DNA from: Pieris napi
Taxonomy: Eukaryota > Arthropoda > Insecta > Lepidoptera > Pieridae
Direction of reading: 5' to 3'
Assembly: GCF_905475465.1 (NCBI RefSeq)
Contig: NC_062250.1
Location: 332,501 to 396,500, forward strand
DNA length: 64,000 nt
The notes under the pieces were generated by a model, which ran no database searches, had not been told where the DNA came from, and was given only the letters and a program-made list of their open reading frames with translations. The position numbers and the translations under genes are program-made. Shown here one piece after another: positions 34,891 through 47,669 of this stretch. Within the stretch, counting starts at the first letter, position 1; each line of letters opens with the position of its first letter.

Positions 34891-36150
34891 GATAGAGTCC
34901 ACCCAGATAACAGATCTGGATCACGTTCAAGCTACACGCAGTACCTTAGTTACGTTTAATCGTGCGAGAGCTTACTGAGAGGGGCTACGAAACATTTGAT
35001 AATTTTGGTTTTATCTCCGTTATTTCATTAAACTCATTTCATTGAAAAAAAATGACAATGCGTACCAGGCACAGTAGGTTAAGCTGACTTGTACTTGTTG
35101 ACAGTAGATTGCCTGTAAATTTTGTTATATTACAGCAGATGCAAATATACCTGAGGTCCTTAACAGATTGCAGTATCTCTGAAACATTACTACTATTGGC
35201 TAATGAATACACTATAAAAATCTATTCTAATCACAGATATTTAACGACAATAGTTTTTAATAATTTAATAATAAGAATCCGATAGCACACTTTATGAAAA
35301 AAGTCGTATAATATTACGGTACTTTACGTCTTACAAAAATCTTATTATGTACATAATAAACGAGCCGAGCCGAGGACGTGAGCAAAACTAATACTCTTAT
35401 TTTTGCTAGTCTTAATTTAGATATATTATCTTTAATTCCCTACCATAGTCATATCGTACAGACTAGTGCTATCATCTTTATTGAAGCACCATGTTCAAAT
35501 ATTCAAGTAGAATTAATTTATAAAATTTTCCAAGTAAATGCTAAATATGAACTTTGACATGTATTAAATTACGGTTTGCCGTAGTTTAGCCCATACACGT
35601 ACGCTGCATAGAGCTTAATACACTTAAGCGATGTACACATGCTAAGGACAAGACAACGGACAACGCATTTGCATAACAAATTGTATGAACCGGTCCCGAG
35701 CGATTTTTGTAAACACGAGTTAGAATGTTAAAGCCATTTTATATTTGTTTATGGTTTATTCGATGATGTGTCCAGGACTTTGTTTTATTTTACTCGTTTA
35801 TGTTGTGTACACGGAATTTAAATTGTTCGACTACTTGTTAGCTTATTTTCCTCTTTGCTTTGAAAGCGTTTTAAGTCGTCCTTTCATATAAAGATGGAGA
35901 AGAACTAATTAGGTGAAGCTTTTAGTTATTTCAATATCGAGGTCTTATTTTTACAATTCTGTGAATAATTCCTTTCTTTGTAATCCGCTACTTTTAATAG
36001 TCGAGTGAATAGGCTATCTCACTCTTAAAACTTACACTATTAAAAATATTGACATTTTTACAACAATTTGTCTACTTACCGTACCGTTTCTTTTTTGTTT
36101 AGAATTTTTTTTTGCTATTTTTGTGTTAAATTTGTTCCTTGCTAGTTTGA

Positions 36151-36216
36151 AATTTTTATTTTTCAATATAATTTATGTGTTACTTACACATCAATTATAT
36201 TGGAAAATAAAAATAT
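36151..36216. repeat. Long near-perfect hairpin (about 29-bp stem, 5-base loop)
   Basis: The left arm 36151-36180 (ending CAATATAATTTATGTGT) pairs with 36186-36216 (starting ACACATCAATTATATTG). There are only about two imperfect positions. It could be a fold-back element, or less likely a small-RNA precursor. Confidence 0.6.
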
Positions 36217-36434
36217 GTTTGAGAAGTCATATTTCCTTGTATATTTTAAATATACTTTGTTTTAGAATTTATAAATAAAATAATTAATTCTAAAAACCTC
36301 TACGTTTAATAAATAGAAATAGTATAACAAAGTTTATAATTGTTGCATTTATTTTAAGCTTTACATTCTTTTACGAAACTAGCAACATACAACGTTTTCC
36401 AAATTTTAAATTGTGATTTCCTAAAACTGCATTC

Positions 36435-36600
36435 GCATTGTCCCCTCAATCAGGGTGTGCATAGTCGCAAGTAAGCGCTCCACATTTCCGCCGCTAGATG
36501 GCGTCGTGCAAAATTGTTCGCTCGCAATCACGCTTTGTGCTCGCACATAAAACGATAGCCTTTCCGGCCTTCATTTTGTGTGATTTAGGAGATTGTGAAC
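36435..36600. other. GC-elevated island, possible promoter-like region
   Basis: CCGCCGCTAGATGGCGTCGT and TTTCCGGCCTTCATTTTGTG stand out from the AT-rich background. No transcript start or coding region can be assigned. Confidence 0.25.
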
Positions 36601-36845
36601 ATTTTACATCCATCTTGTGAATGAAAGTGTTCTAAAATGTTTGCTTGATACATTATGCTGTTAAGCCTTATTAAACATGTCAAGACTGTACTGACAACAC
36701 TACATACAATTTCCAATTTAAAATTATATATTTTCTTGTTATAGATTTGTTGTAATAATTTTGTGCTACTAGCGCTATTAAAAATGCCGTTATCTGAATA
36801 TGCAACCTTCTTAAAGCCCTAATATGTTAACAGAGCTCACACTTA

Positions 36846-37008
36846 AAGAAAACACTTTTTTACCTTTTTAAACTTATAATTATTTTTTAGGCACCGTGAC
36901 CACGCACGCTGTAAAGCACGTGAAACGTCGAATAAAAAATTAATTAGGTAAAATAATTGTAAGTTTATATTAATAAATAACTTCAATCCGGTAAAAAAGT
37001 GTTTTCTT
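36846..37008. mobile_element. Small MITE (163 bp) with TA target duplication
   Basis: AAGAAAACACTTTTTTACC at the left is exactly inverted at the right (GGTAAAAAAGTGTTTTCTT), 19 bp, with TA on both sides (36844-36845, 37009-37010), as for Tc1/mariner-type insertion. The core contains GACCACGCACGCTGTAAAGC, GC-richer than the surroundings. Confidence 0.7.
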
Positions 37009-37912
37009 TAGATGCGTAAAAGTTATTGTAATAAAGGACAATACTAAGAGCTCTTACTGTCTCAAATTACATTGTTAACACAAAAAAAAAATAGAAGTTA
37101 ATTCTATAAAAACTATTTCTACTAATAAACTTTTACATAAAACCCAAACCTCAAAAATCTCTATTGAACGCTTTGTTTTTAATTGACTTGCTTTGGATGT
37201 AAAGCGGGAAGAACAAGTTCGTCGAAAGCAAGAGAATAGTTTCGCCAACTCTTTGAGTAGTGAAATCATAGTGCTTTGTAGGTCTCTTGCGTTCCGTCAA
37301 TTTCTTTGCTCGGCCATGCAGAAGCCAATAACGGTGGAGTTTGATTCCGCCTGAGGTGCGACACATAAACTTAGTTTTGTTTCTAAATTGCGCTGCGCCC
37401 TTTGTCTTTTTTGTTAGGAAATATCGGAATTTTTCGTGAACTGATTTATTGGAAAAGATATAATGAAAATGTCATTGTTGGTAATATGATTTGGATATTT
37501 AGAGTTAGATTCTTTTTAGGAATTATCACATCGAATAGAGGAAATGATAAACAAACTCTGCAAGAAATGGGATGAGAATTAATAAACAAAACAAAAATCA
37601 TGACAAATCACTTAAAAAACTCTTACTTCATTTATGGATACGCTATATCCATAATCACTTCAAATGTAATGGCTTGGGATTTTCTATTCGATCTTCGATC
37701 GTCATTCCTCATCGTCATTGAAGATTTATAATAGTAGCAGAGTCGACAAAGAGCCATTCAGAACGTAGATGATTATGATGGGAGTATTAAAGCACTTGCT
37801 CAGTATTTTAGTTCAGTCTTTGGCAGACTGGCAGTTGCTTTGGCGTGTTATACACATTGGGAGTTTATAGTTGAGGGATATACAGTAGGCACTCAAGTAA
37901 CTTAACAGCAGG

Positions 37913-38090
37913 TTTATTTTATTTATTTATTTATTTTCTCACAAAAACTTAAACTTAGGACATAAGGAAGTGACAGTTATATTATACTTCTGTTTATGAA
38001 AAAAGCAAGTCTGTGTGAGACTGATGCCTGCTAAAGGTAATAGTACCTGTGTTACAGGTCATCAGGCCTCCACCACTTCGGATCGACAGA
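37913..38090 (-). mobile_element. Possible LINE 3' end with (TAAA)n tail
   Basis: A (TTTA)n run at 37913-37936 precedes non-repetitive sequence, in the same arrangement as the tails of the minus-strand LINEs at 44379 and 61094. No protein similarity is visible. Confidence 0.3.
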
Positions 38091-38129
38091 AGATACAATA
38101 CAATACATTACATTACAATATATAGAGGA

Positions 38130-38190
38130 AACCACATAGGGTATGTGTGTATGTGTAAATTATGTGTATGTGTGTGGGTGTGTGTCTGTG
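38130..38190. repeat. Degenerate (TG)n microsatellite
   Basis: Runs of GTGTGTG broken by TATG and AAATTATG. An overlapping short open frame is not coding. Confidence 0.7.
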
Positions 38191-38334
38191 AATGTTTTAT
38201 ATTTTATTGCTTTAGTGTTAGTCTATTAAAGCTAAAACTATTATACTAAAAATTTATTCCCTATTATTAACAAAGATTAGAATCAACTTTAAACTCAACT
38301 ATTTAATTATTGTCAGCATTTTTTCTGTTTCCTC

Positions 38335-38500
38335 ATAGTTGAGGTCCAGTAGCCACAGTGCAACCAGGTCCAGATGATATTAGTCAAGTAAGTTCCCAAC
38401 TCTCAGAAGCTCATCACAGGTTTCGGGCCACAAGGAGTACCGCTAGCAACCGCTTAAACCTACGGCAAATATTAGCCCAGTAGTGGACAGTTTAAAAAAA
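38335..38500 (+). mobile_element. Possible LINE 3' relic
   Basis: AATATTAGCCCAGTAGTGGA followed by an A-run resembles the end of lepidopteran LINE 3' UTRs. The preceding 140 bases look like a decayed body. Weak evidence. Confidence 0.3.
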
Positions 38501-38887
38501 AATAATTTGGTTGATAATTATTTTACAAATTTGCTCAAGAAAGCTTCACTCCACCCTTATTAAACTTATCCTATGGGTTGGTGGATAGTAAGGATAAAAT
38601 GGAGAGTCTGGGTCTACGGTATCTTTCAGGTAAGAGGAGGAAATCACAACTGTTGTACCGCGCGCACATACCAACTTAGTTACATATAAGGTATCTATTA
38701 ATTATTTTTATTGTTATTTATTATTAAATATCACATTAGCAATAACTGTAAATATATAATAAATATATGGAAAATATATATAAATAAATATAAAAGCTAA
38801 TCGGGCCGTCTGACGGCCTACGAATTTGTCGTGTCTCCTCTACGGCGTAGCTGCTCTTTCAAATGAAGTGATGTAGAAAATATAATA

Positions 38888-38912
38888 TGTATATATATAT
38901 ATATATATATAT
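38888..38912. repeat. (AT)n microsatellite
   Basis: About eleven TA repeats in an AT-rich stretch. Confidence 0.85.
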
Positions 38913-41900
38913 TAATAACAGTGAAAGTCTTAAAAATCATTCATATTAACATATCAAAAGCGAATATTGAATTTGAATTTCATTTGTAAACTTTTAAATG
39001 TGTCTACGAACTCTCGTTAACCGTTAAATTACTATGCGCTAGGCTCTCCTGGTGTGCTATGGACTATCTACATGTATGTCCTAGACTTGGCTATCAGGCA
39101 CTGTGTCTGATAGCTCAGTACCAAACCGACGTCGAGCCGAGGAAGACGCGTTCTGAATTTTTATAAAAAAAATCGAAAAAAGTTTTCAACTAAAAAATCT
39201 CATTTCACCGCGATTTCTATAAGTTAGACTAGTTAGGTTTAAGGGCCAAAGCTGACTCAACTGGTTGTGAATAGTGTAGATGCTTCGTAGTTGTGTAGAA
39301 CTTGTAGGTTTTTAAACTTTTGTGTACCTAGTTGTGTAAATTTTTGTGTACTCCCTTGGGGTGGTAAGTAAAACCTTTTTGATTGCGAGAGAAGTTCTAA
39401 TTATAAGCTTTCTTATCGTACATTAAAAACAACTTTAATACTTTTTTAAATGGATCTATGATAACATGAATGTATCTATCTATATAAATAGTATACACAT
39501 AATAAATGTTTGTTCCAGTGTTAAAATAATATAAATATTTTTGCATTATTGAATCAAAAATACCGAACATAAATTTTAATTCAAGATATAAAAGTTTTAT
39601 ACTAATTCCATAATATTGTTTAATTTGTTTCCGTTATTTTATAATATTTAAAAACACTTTACTATACCTGTCGCGCTAATCAAGTGCCGCTGCTATAAAA
39701 CATAATAATCTCATATGTTTTAATATTGATGCACTACTATGTGCTAGATTAATTTATGATTTCTAAAAGATACATACAAACTGACGTTTTACTCAAAATT
39801 GCAACTGCCTTGCTAAATTTTATTTATAAAACGTATTAAATAGGAACCACTCCATGACTGCAGCAACCATGTGACTATGAAAAGAGAAGAAACAGAAATG
39901 TGTTCTGTAGATAAATTTTTTTCACAGATTGAGATCAGTTTCATGCGCGTTTAAATAATAATGTTTCAGCCATAATTCAAGACTTTCGGCTTTTAAAACC
40001 CATTTATTTAATAAATATACCAATTAGTATTTCAAATGTAAAATAAACTAAAAGCTGAAGACTAGCCTTCTAATGTGAAGAGAGGTAAACTGAATTACAG
40101 TCAGCGATGCGTACATCTTACCAAAAGTTCGGAAGGCTTTTGCGCTAAGTAAGATCAGCGCCTAAACGTAGCATACGTTTTATAAAGATGATCGTTATAA
40201 TTTATTATAAACGTTTCCATACTGAATCAAAATCATCCTGATTAAATATGTTTTACACTTTATTATAATACCTACAACAAATATTTATATTTAATTTACT
40301 TATCCATTACTTGATCGGCAATTTTTTAGGTACACCTATGATATTCTGCAAGTATAAAATAAACAATTTTAGTGTGATAATTATAATTTTATGAGCCAAA
40401 TGCCTCAAATTTAATTAACAGAAGAATAAGCATTCCAATTGGGATATTGTCTCTAAGATTTATATTTATTACAAGCAAAGATAAAAATCTTTTATACATT
40501 TATCAATATTCTGTATTTTATTTTGGTTTTCGTTTTTATCGTACGTCGATTTTAACCTCGCTAAAAGTCTTCGTATTTTACGGCACTAGGTAAAAATATA
40601 CAGATTTTCCTGAAAGCTCGTTTTGAATTCACATACCATTACCAAAGCTGATTTACTGACGGATAGTAACCAGTTGAAGCTGAAATAGGTTTAAATTCGG
40701 ACGAAACTTGACTGAAGTTTACGGACTTGGACAAAGCTCATTTTATGATATCCTTTAAAAAAATCTTCCTAATCAATAAATGGCATAATAAATGTATTTG
40801 TTACATTTTTACGTATAAGAAGTTACGTAGTAAAGCTAAAATAGTGTTCTTAGGTTCTTTGTCTAAAATTTATAAGAGCACACGATTAAATATTAATATA
40901 ACTGTATCTGCTATCCTTTTTTCTACGAAATATTTTATTTCCTTTATAAGTTTTTTGTCGTTACATAGAGTTATTTTATAAGATCGAGGCAATTCATCTC
41001 AGAGCCCGCTTGAACAGTAAACACTGGTATGATGTAATTACTTTAAAAGCGCAAATATTTTTATACGAAACGTCTGGAGGCTGTATTAATAAGACTGGCT
41101 CGCCGGTAATAGTTTAAACAAATCCATTAGACAGTATTGTCTTATTCCCCAGCAACCAATATTTGCCCAGGTTATTAATTGACTTTTACATTTATATCTT
41201 TTGCTAATCCTTTTTGCTAGACTTCTAAAAAAATCTTTTTTACAATTCTAAGATTTTGAAAAGTATGTCTTTTATAGAATATATATACTAAATATACAAC
41301 TCATATTAATGCTATTTAATAATATATTATTATTATAATTAAAATATTAATGATCTTGAATATGAAGTTAGTAGAAATCTTTATAATTATTTATTATATA
41401 TACCTATATAATAATAATAATTTAAATGCAAAAAAATGCTACAATGGTAAATATTATGTACATCGAAACTTCGCATATTCTGTCACACATAATAGCGAGC
41501 AAATACACGACATCATGAGTCATACTAGTCAATACTTATATTATTTTATCACTTCATCATCGCAATAATTAAATATATTATTATTGCATTATAAAATTAA
41601 TATTAATAATAATGTATCACTCAAATAATCATCAATAGAATAATACTTTTCTTGTAAAAGTAGTAGGTATTAAGTCGATTTTTAAAAACTTTGAATTTTT
41701 TTGATAAATTATTATAAACCTTGATTGCCATACAAAAGGTGTTTTTCCTATACAATTCCAGATTAATTTTTGGCATAACCAGTTTCTACCCATGTCTACT
41801 TGGGCAGTTGTCCATTCCCGTTGACTTAATTTTTTTTATGTTTTTGTGTCCGAATAATAAAATCTCTAGAATATATATCCAGGCAAAAGATAATAGTTTA

Positions 41901-44290
41901 AGCTTCTTAAGAAAGGTATTTGAAACGATTAATCGTTAAATTTTATACACTTTGTAAGTCGCAATTATGGTCGATAATTACGTTTCATTTAAATTTGGAG
42001 TAATATTGATTTGTATAGCCGATTTAGGATTGTTAAATAAAATAATTTTGAATGATGACGTTGACTCTGGGCTGAGTCGCGACTTTTTAGAGAGACTAGA
42101 CGCGTGTTGATATGTCACGAGAGCTCTCGCGGCTTAATTAGAGCCTCCATAGACATCGTTTGACTCCAATTAAAACTGCGAAAAACGCTACCTTTTCATA
42201 ATTAGCCGGGACTGTGTTGATTTTTTAATTACAAGAATTACTGTTTTTAGACTTTTATTTTAATTTAATCACCTTCGGTGTACCTGACACATATAATATA
42301 AATTAAAAATATATAAATCAATCTCTAAATCACATCGATTCTATATTTCCACTGCGCTTGCAATTTATAAGTCACTATCAGTAGGTAGCGCCGGTCTTTT
42401 AGCACGCCATTCACCAATATCTGACCACGAGCGCTGACCCGCGGTCTTATTATCATTGATAATAGTAATACAAGCCTTAACACTTGTCATCCAAAAGCAG
42501 CTACACGTAATGATAATATGTTACATAAAAAATATTATAAAATTAAGCAGCCTTAATTTTGTTCGAAGCTTACAGTTTATACATGCTAATTGTGGTTTTA
42601 TGCTGCTCATAAAGAAAAGCGTAACATTTCGCATTGATATCATTACAATATCCAAGTATTTACAAGCATTTGTTCCTAAAATATTCCTTATTGTTTCCCA
42701 AAACCTTGTTAATTAGTCAAACAGTCTGTTGTCCGCGTTTATTACAAACAGGAACTAAAGGTCCTGTAACGTCACAGCGCGTATCACGTGCTCAAACGAA
42801 TTTATGGCTTCACCCTTCCCTATGAATTAGTTTTTGTACTATCTTCTAGTTCAGACACCCTTTGACCAGTTTATAAGCTTAAGCGTTATACAAAGTAAAA
42901 TAGAATTTTAAATTCCTTCTTTTTCTATTAATTCCTAAGTATAGTTTATAATTAGGTTTATAAGTAGGCAAGTCTTTATGAAATCATTTGAATGTCCGAT
43001 TCCTTGATTCATCATATTATTTATTTTATTATCTTAAAAACTTTTTATAGCAATGAAACAAGAAAAGTGTTTAGTTAATTATGGACCGTCTACAAAATAT
43101 AATTATGATGTTTTAACTTCCAAACATGTATTCCATACATGCAAACAAAATATGTATATGAATTAAGAGTGTTCCACCATACCGCACGTTTTATTTACCG
43201 GCGGCATACACGCGGTAACTACTTTACCCTCTTTCCCTTATTTATCTGTTTCATAAAAGAGTATTCATTCATCACTTAAAGAGAGAGGTTCAATTTAATG
43301 TATAACGCTGTCGCGTCTACATTAAAATCTTGTCTGCAATTGACGACACCATAGTTAAAGGGCTGTTTAAATAGTTATGGACCTCTGCGTCTCCTGCTAC
43401 AACGGCCAACCCATTCGACATATTCATAGCTGAAGGCGACTGTATTCAATTTACTGTTTTAATTAAAAGTCGCGCTCCAAGACAGTTTTGGGGTTCACAC
43501 AGCTATTAATTTTGGTCGACGGTAACATGTTGCATTTTGAGAGATGTGGTTCTTATGTTTAATAAGTACAGCTATTATCACAACATCATTGATTATAGTT
43601 TATACGTAAATTATAATTTTTACAAACTACTAGTTAAGGTGTTTAATAATTTCTGTCTGTCGTTTGCAAGGTTGACCTTTGGTTAGTTTATCTCTTCAGT
43701 ATTTGAAAAACATAGTTATTAGAAAAATAATACTTTGGATAAATCGGAATTCACAATGACTACTATAAAACCCTGCTCACAATTCTGTAATAAATTGAAG
43801 TCAACAATTTTTTATTTATTTTACATTATTATTACTTAACTTTTGATTCTTCTTTTTTTAAATTCTCTGTCTTACTCTTAGCTTTAATAGCCTAAAATAA
43901 ATTGTTTATAAGCGATAAGGTCGCCCGTTGCACTCAGTTCCTAGAATAGCAAGTATAGTTAAATAAAAATTATAGTTCACTGTAACTCTTGTTTTCTATT
44001 TCCTTAAAAATACTTATCTGAAAGTGAAGAAAAAATAAGAATCTATCGAAATAAACTTATCTTTTGCGCCGGTCGTTAAGATGTGAGGATTTTCGCATTT
44101 ATCTCATGCGGTCCAATTGAACTGTTTTCTTACTTCGATTTATTGTGGGTAGGCCGAAATATTGCGAGCCAGGTGCGCTTTCCTGTGTCGCTTTTAAATG
44201 TTTTTTATCCGATAATTTATTTTTGCACCTTTTCCAGCTCTATATTTCGTTCCTCATTGCCTTTTCTAGTTTATAGTCTCTTCTACATAT

Positions 44291-44378
44291 GAGCAGTATT
44301 TACGTGAGAAAAGTGTTTGCCTTAGATACAAAAAGTCGTGTAAAAGGCACAGGAGGCTGATTACCTGCTTGCCTATTA
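44291..44378 (+). mobile_element. SINE, 5' part of a copy split by the LINE
   Basis: GTGAGAAAAGTG, then TTGCCTTAGATACAAAAAGT, then GGCACAGGAGGCTGATTACC, then TTGCCTATTA match the body of the complete SINE at 8138-8425. The tRNA-like head appears deleted, with only GAGCAGT left. Sequence continues at 49220 on the far side of the LINE. Confidence 0.75.
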
Positions 44379-44593
44379 TTTATTTATTTATTTATTTAAT
44401 TATAAGTAATCTTACAGCTAACATACAAAATATTACAAAACAAACAGTTATACAGTACAAAAAGCCAAAACAGATTACATAGATATACAATATTATATAA
44501 GAAAAATGTAACAAATAAGCGCATCAATAGAAAAAATATATGCAGAGAACTGAAATTTAATATTTAAAACAAAAAAATAATACCAAATACAAC

Positions 44594-47476
44594 CTAAACA
44601 AAATTCGAGTCTTCCCGCCCCTTCAAATATTTTCTCACATGTTCCTTGGTGAGGTGGAAAATATCAAATTCCTCATAATTAGTGTTATAGTTAGATAAAA
44701 CCCGAAACATTGGTGAATTATGCAGGTAATTCGAGTTCGTACGAGGCACATGGAACAATTTTGAGTGTCTTGTCGCATATTTAGAAGGAATTTTAAAAGA
44801 AATTAACGACAGCAAATAGGGGCTATCGATCCGCCCATTAAGGATACCATGTAAAAAAAGCAGGTCTTGCTGACTTCGCCGACTTTCTAATGAGTCTAAA
44901 TTAAAATAATTGCAAGAATGCGCATAACTATCGAAGCATTGGTATTTTTTAGAACTAAGGAATTTTACAAACTTTTTTTGTATATTTTCTATTGCTTTTT
45001 TATACTTAGTATAATATGGAGACCACATAACACTCGCATACTCCAGCACGCTTCTAACATAAGCAAAATATAAGCTTTTAATGCAATGTATGTTATTAAA
45101 TGTCTTGCATGACCGCTTGACAAATCCTAGTTGCATATACGCTTTGCCTGTTATGTCATCGATATGTTGTGATAGGCCCATTTTTTCATCTAATAGTATT
45201 CCCAGGTCTTTTACTAATTTTACTTGTTTTATTGGGGTGTTATCGATTTTGTAAGTGTATTGAATTTTTTTGTTTTTACGCGAAAAAGTTATCTTATTAC
45301 ATTTGTTTATATTTATTGAAAGTTTATTTTGTTTATAGTATATTTCTAACCTATTAAGATCTTGTTGAATTTGATTACAGTTATCTATTGATTTTATTCT
45401 TAAGAAAATTTTTTGGTCATCCGCGAACATAAGATGTTTAGAAAAGTGAAAACAATATTTTATATCGTACAAATAAGCATTAAATAATAATGGGCCAAGT
45501 ATTGAACCTTGGGGTACTCCTGATGTAATGTTAGTGAACATGCTTTTGTACCCGCATATTACTGTTGCTTGCCGTCTGTTAGTTATGTATGACTTTATCC
45601 ATCTGTAAAGGTCACCACGTATTCCAAGGGAGAAAAGCTTATGTAACAGGATAATATGATCAACGCGATCAAAAGCTTTTTCTATATCCGTGTAGATAGC
45701 GTCAATTTGGTCACCCTCATCCATACCTCTCAGTATATAGTCAGTAAAAATAGTCAAATTAGAAACTGTTGAGCGATTTTTAGTAAAGCCGTGTTGTTGC
45801 TCCGGTAGTTGTTTAGTGATTAATGGACTTATAACATTATGTACTAGTTTTTCGAACAGTTTGCTAAAAGAATTAAGGATTGAGATAGGTCGATAATGGT
45901 CAATTCTGTTTTTGGAGCCTTTTTTATGAATAGGAACTACATGTGCTTCTTTCCATTTTAAAGGGAATGCACAGAATGTGTTAAGGGACAGATTATATAT
46001 ATGTGATAGTGGTGCTGCAAGTTCCTTACTACATCTTTGTAGGAAAACTGCTGGTATTCCGTCACTACCTGGACCCTTGTTTATATTTAAATTTTTTATA
46101 GCTTTAAAGACGTCGTGTTCCGTTATGTGAATGTTATTATATATGATATCTGACTCAGGTAGTTCAGGTAGGTCATAAGTATCGTCAGGAGAGTGGAAGA
46201 CGCTGTTGAAGAATTTATTAAAACCCTCACAAATCTCAGGCTCCGATTTATATGACTCATCTCCAAGAACTAGCATACTAGGGTACCCAGATTTACATTG
46301 CCTCTTGTTTCTTAAGTATGACCACAACGCCTTAGGATTCTTAGCCATGTTATCTTGTACATGCTGTTCATAAGATAGCATGCACTTTTTGGATATACGC
46401 TTTTGCCTACTACGTAACAACGAGAACTCGTCATAGTCTCGCGGGTTCTTGTACATTTTCCAACGCCTATGAGCTTTTAGTTTTTCTTTTATGACGTGTA
46501 TCAGAGACTTAGTGTACCACACGGGGTACTTATTATTGCATTTATTACGGCTTATTGGGACATTGTTTATAATAGTTCTATTCACAATATCATAAAACTT
46601 TGTTGTAACTTCATCTATAGTGTCTCCATTAAGATGCTGTGTCCAGTTGACCTCGCTTAGTTCCTGATTAATAGCTTCGTAATTACCGCGATAGAAATTA
46701 TACTTTTGACCAACTTTTGGAGACATTTTGCGCAGAAGTAAGTCAGTTGCATCAATACTTAAACAGGGGTGGTGCATATCGGGCTTAACCAATGCTATGT
46801 CAGCTCTGGTATTATCTAGAGAGACATTACTTAATATTAAATCCAACACATTGTTACAAATATTGGGAATAAAATTATGTTGTGTTAGGCCAGAAGAATT
46901 TAACTTTTTTATGAAATCTTCGGAGATTTCTTGTAACTGGGTCGTACCCTGCTTTAAAATAATAGGTCCCGTGGGAGACCAGTTAATGATAGGAAGATTA
47001 AAGTCACCAACAATTATGAAGTAATCATTTGGGTTTGATTCAATTATATGACTGAATGAGGAAATAAACGTCATAAGTCGTTGCGGCTGCTTAGAATCGG
47101 GAGGTATATAGACCAATCCAATATGAAGATTACGCCGACCATTAGCTCCAAGTGAATTTTCTGGTATAGTAAGCCACAAAGTTTCGACGTTAGTGCAGTT
47201 CCATTCAGGTCTTTCATAAGCCTGCAATTTAGGAGATATAAAAATTAACAAACCTCCCCCATATTTTTTATGTGATGTTTCTTTAGTTCTATCACGCCGA
47301 AACATAGTATAATTACCCCCGCAAAGTTCGCTGTCGTAAAACTTATCGCTTAACCAAGATTCAGTTATTAAAACAATATCAAAAGTAGATAAGAGTAGAT
47401 TGCGATAAAATTCAGTCGTTTTCGTCCGTAAGCCTCGCACGTTTTGATAGAATATGGTTAGGGTTTTATCCAACAT
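44594..47476 (-). CDS. LINE ORF2: AP-type endonuclease plus reverse transcriptase, intact
   Basis: This 960-residue polyprotein has an endonuclease at about 6-245: FYQNVRGL (N12), LITESWL (E39), GLVYIPPD (Y123), IVGDFNLP (D158, N160) and DMHHPCLS (233-240). The reverse transcriptase spans about 470-760: KGPGSDGIP, HYRPISIL (527-534), QHGFTKNRST, YTDIEKAFD with catalytic D597, SGVPQGSILGP (652-662), the catalytic FADD box (684-687) and VKDLGILLD (755-763). The CR1-like C-terminal region SVLEYASVMWSP follows. The enzyme nicks target DNA and primes cDNA synthesis on LINE RNA. No stop or frameshift is present. The ATG at 47476 places N12 where the family expects it. The endonuclease dyad reads D-M-H-H-P rather than S-D-H. 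Confidence 0.93.
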   Translation of the reverse strand: MLDKTLTIFYQNVRGLRTKTTEFYRNLLLSTFDIVLITESWLSDKFYDSELCGGNYTMFRRDRTKETSHKKYGGGLLIFISPKLQAYERPEWNCTNVETLWLTIPENSLGANGRRNLHIGLVYIPPDSKQPQRLMTFISSFSHIIESNPNDYFIIVGDFNLPIINWSPTGPIILKQGTTQLQEISEDFIKKLNSSGLTQHNFIPNICNNVLDLILSNVSLDNTRADIALVKPDMHHPCLSIDATDLLLRKMSPKVGQKYNFYRGNYEAINQELSEVNWTQHLNGDTIDEVTTKFYDIVNRTIINNVPISRNKCNNKYPVWYTKSLIHVIKEKLKAHRRWKMYKNPRDYDEFSLLRSRQKRISKKCMLSYEQHVQDNMAKNPKALWSYLRNKRQCKSGYPSMLVLGDESYKSEPEICEGFNKFFNSVFHSPDDTYDLPELPESDIIYNNIHITEHDVFKAIKNLNINKGPGSDGIPAVFLQRCSKELAAPLSHIYNLSLNTFCAFPLKWKEAHVVPIHKKGSKNRIDHYRPISILNSFSKLFEKLVHNVISPLITKQLPEQQHGFTKNRSTVSNLTIFTDYILRGMDEGDQIDAIYTDIEKAFDRVDHIILLHKLFSLGIRGDLYRWIKSYITNRRQATVICGYKSMFTNITSGVPQGSILGPLLFNAYLYDIKYCFHFSKHLMFADDQKIFLRIKSIDNCNQIQQDLNRLEIYYKQNKLSININKCNKITFSRKNKKIQYTYKIDNTPIKQVKLVKDLGILLDEKMGLSQHIDDITGKAYMQLGFVKRSCKTFNNIHCIKSLYFAYVRSVLEYASVMWSPYYTKYKKAIENIQKKFVKFLSSKKYQCFDSYAHSCNYFNLDSLESRRSQQDLLFLHGILNGRIDSPYLLSLISFKIPSKYATRHSKLFHVPRTNSNYLHNSPMFRVLSNYNTNYEEFDIFHLTKEHVRKYLKGREDSNFV

Positions 47477-47669
47477 TTAAAGAAAAATCTAAACGTACCA
47501 ACGTTTATGCAAACATTTTTATTTAGGTAGGAAGATCTCGAATTCTGCGTTACTATTAATGTGAAATTGTAAATCAAGAAACAAAGCGCTGCTAAAACCA
47601 CTGAAAAATACACGAACGATGCCGTAAAATAATTAGTTAAATAATAAAAATACAAATGCAAAGTTGAAT

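Larger units (their letters stand above)
33277..44290. other. Gene-poor stretch
   Basis: Contains the GC islands, hairpin, small MITE and microsatellites listed separately. I found no exon in the rest. An additional GC-richer patch lies around 42050-42200. Confidence 0.4.
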
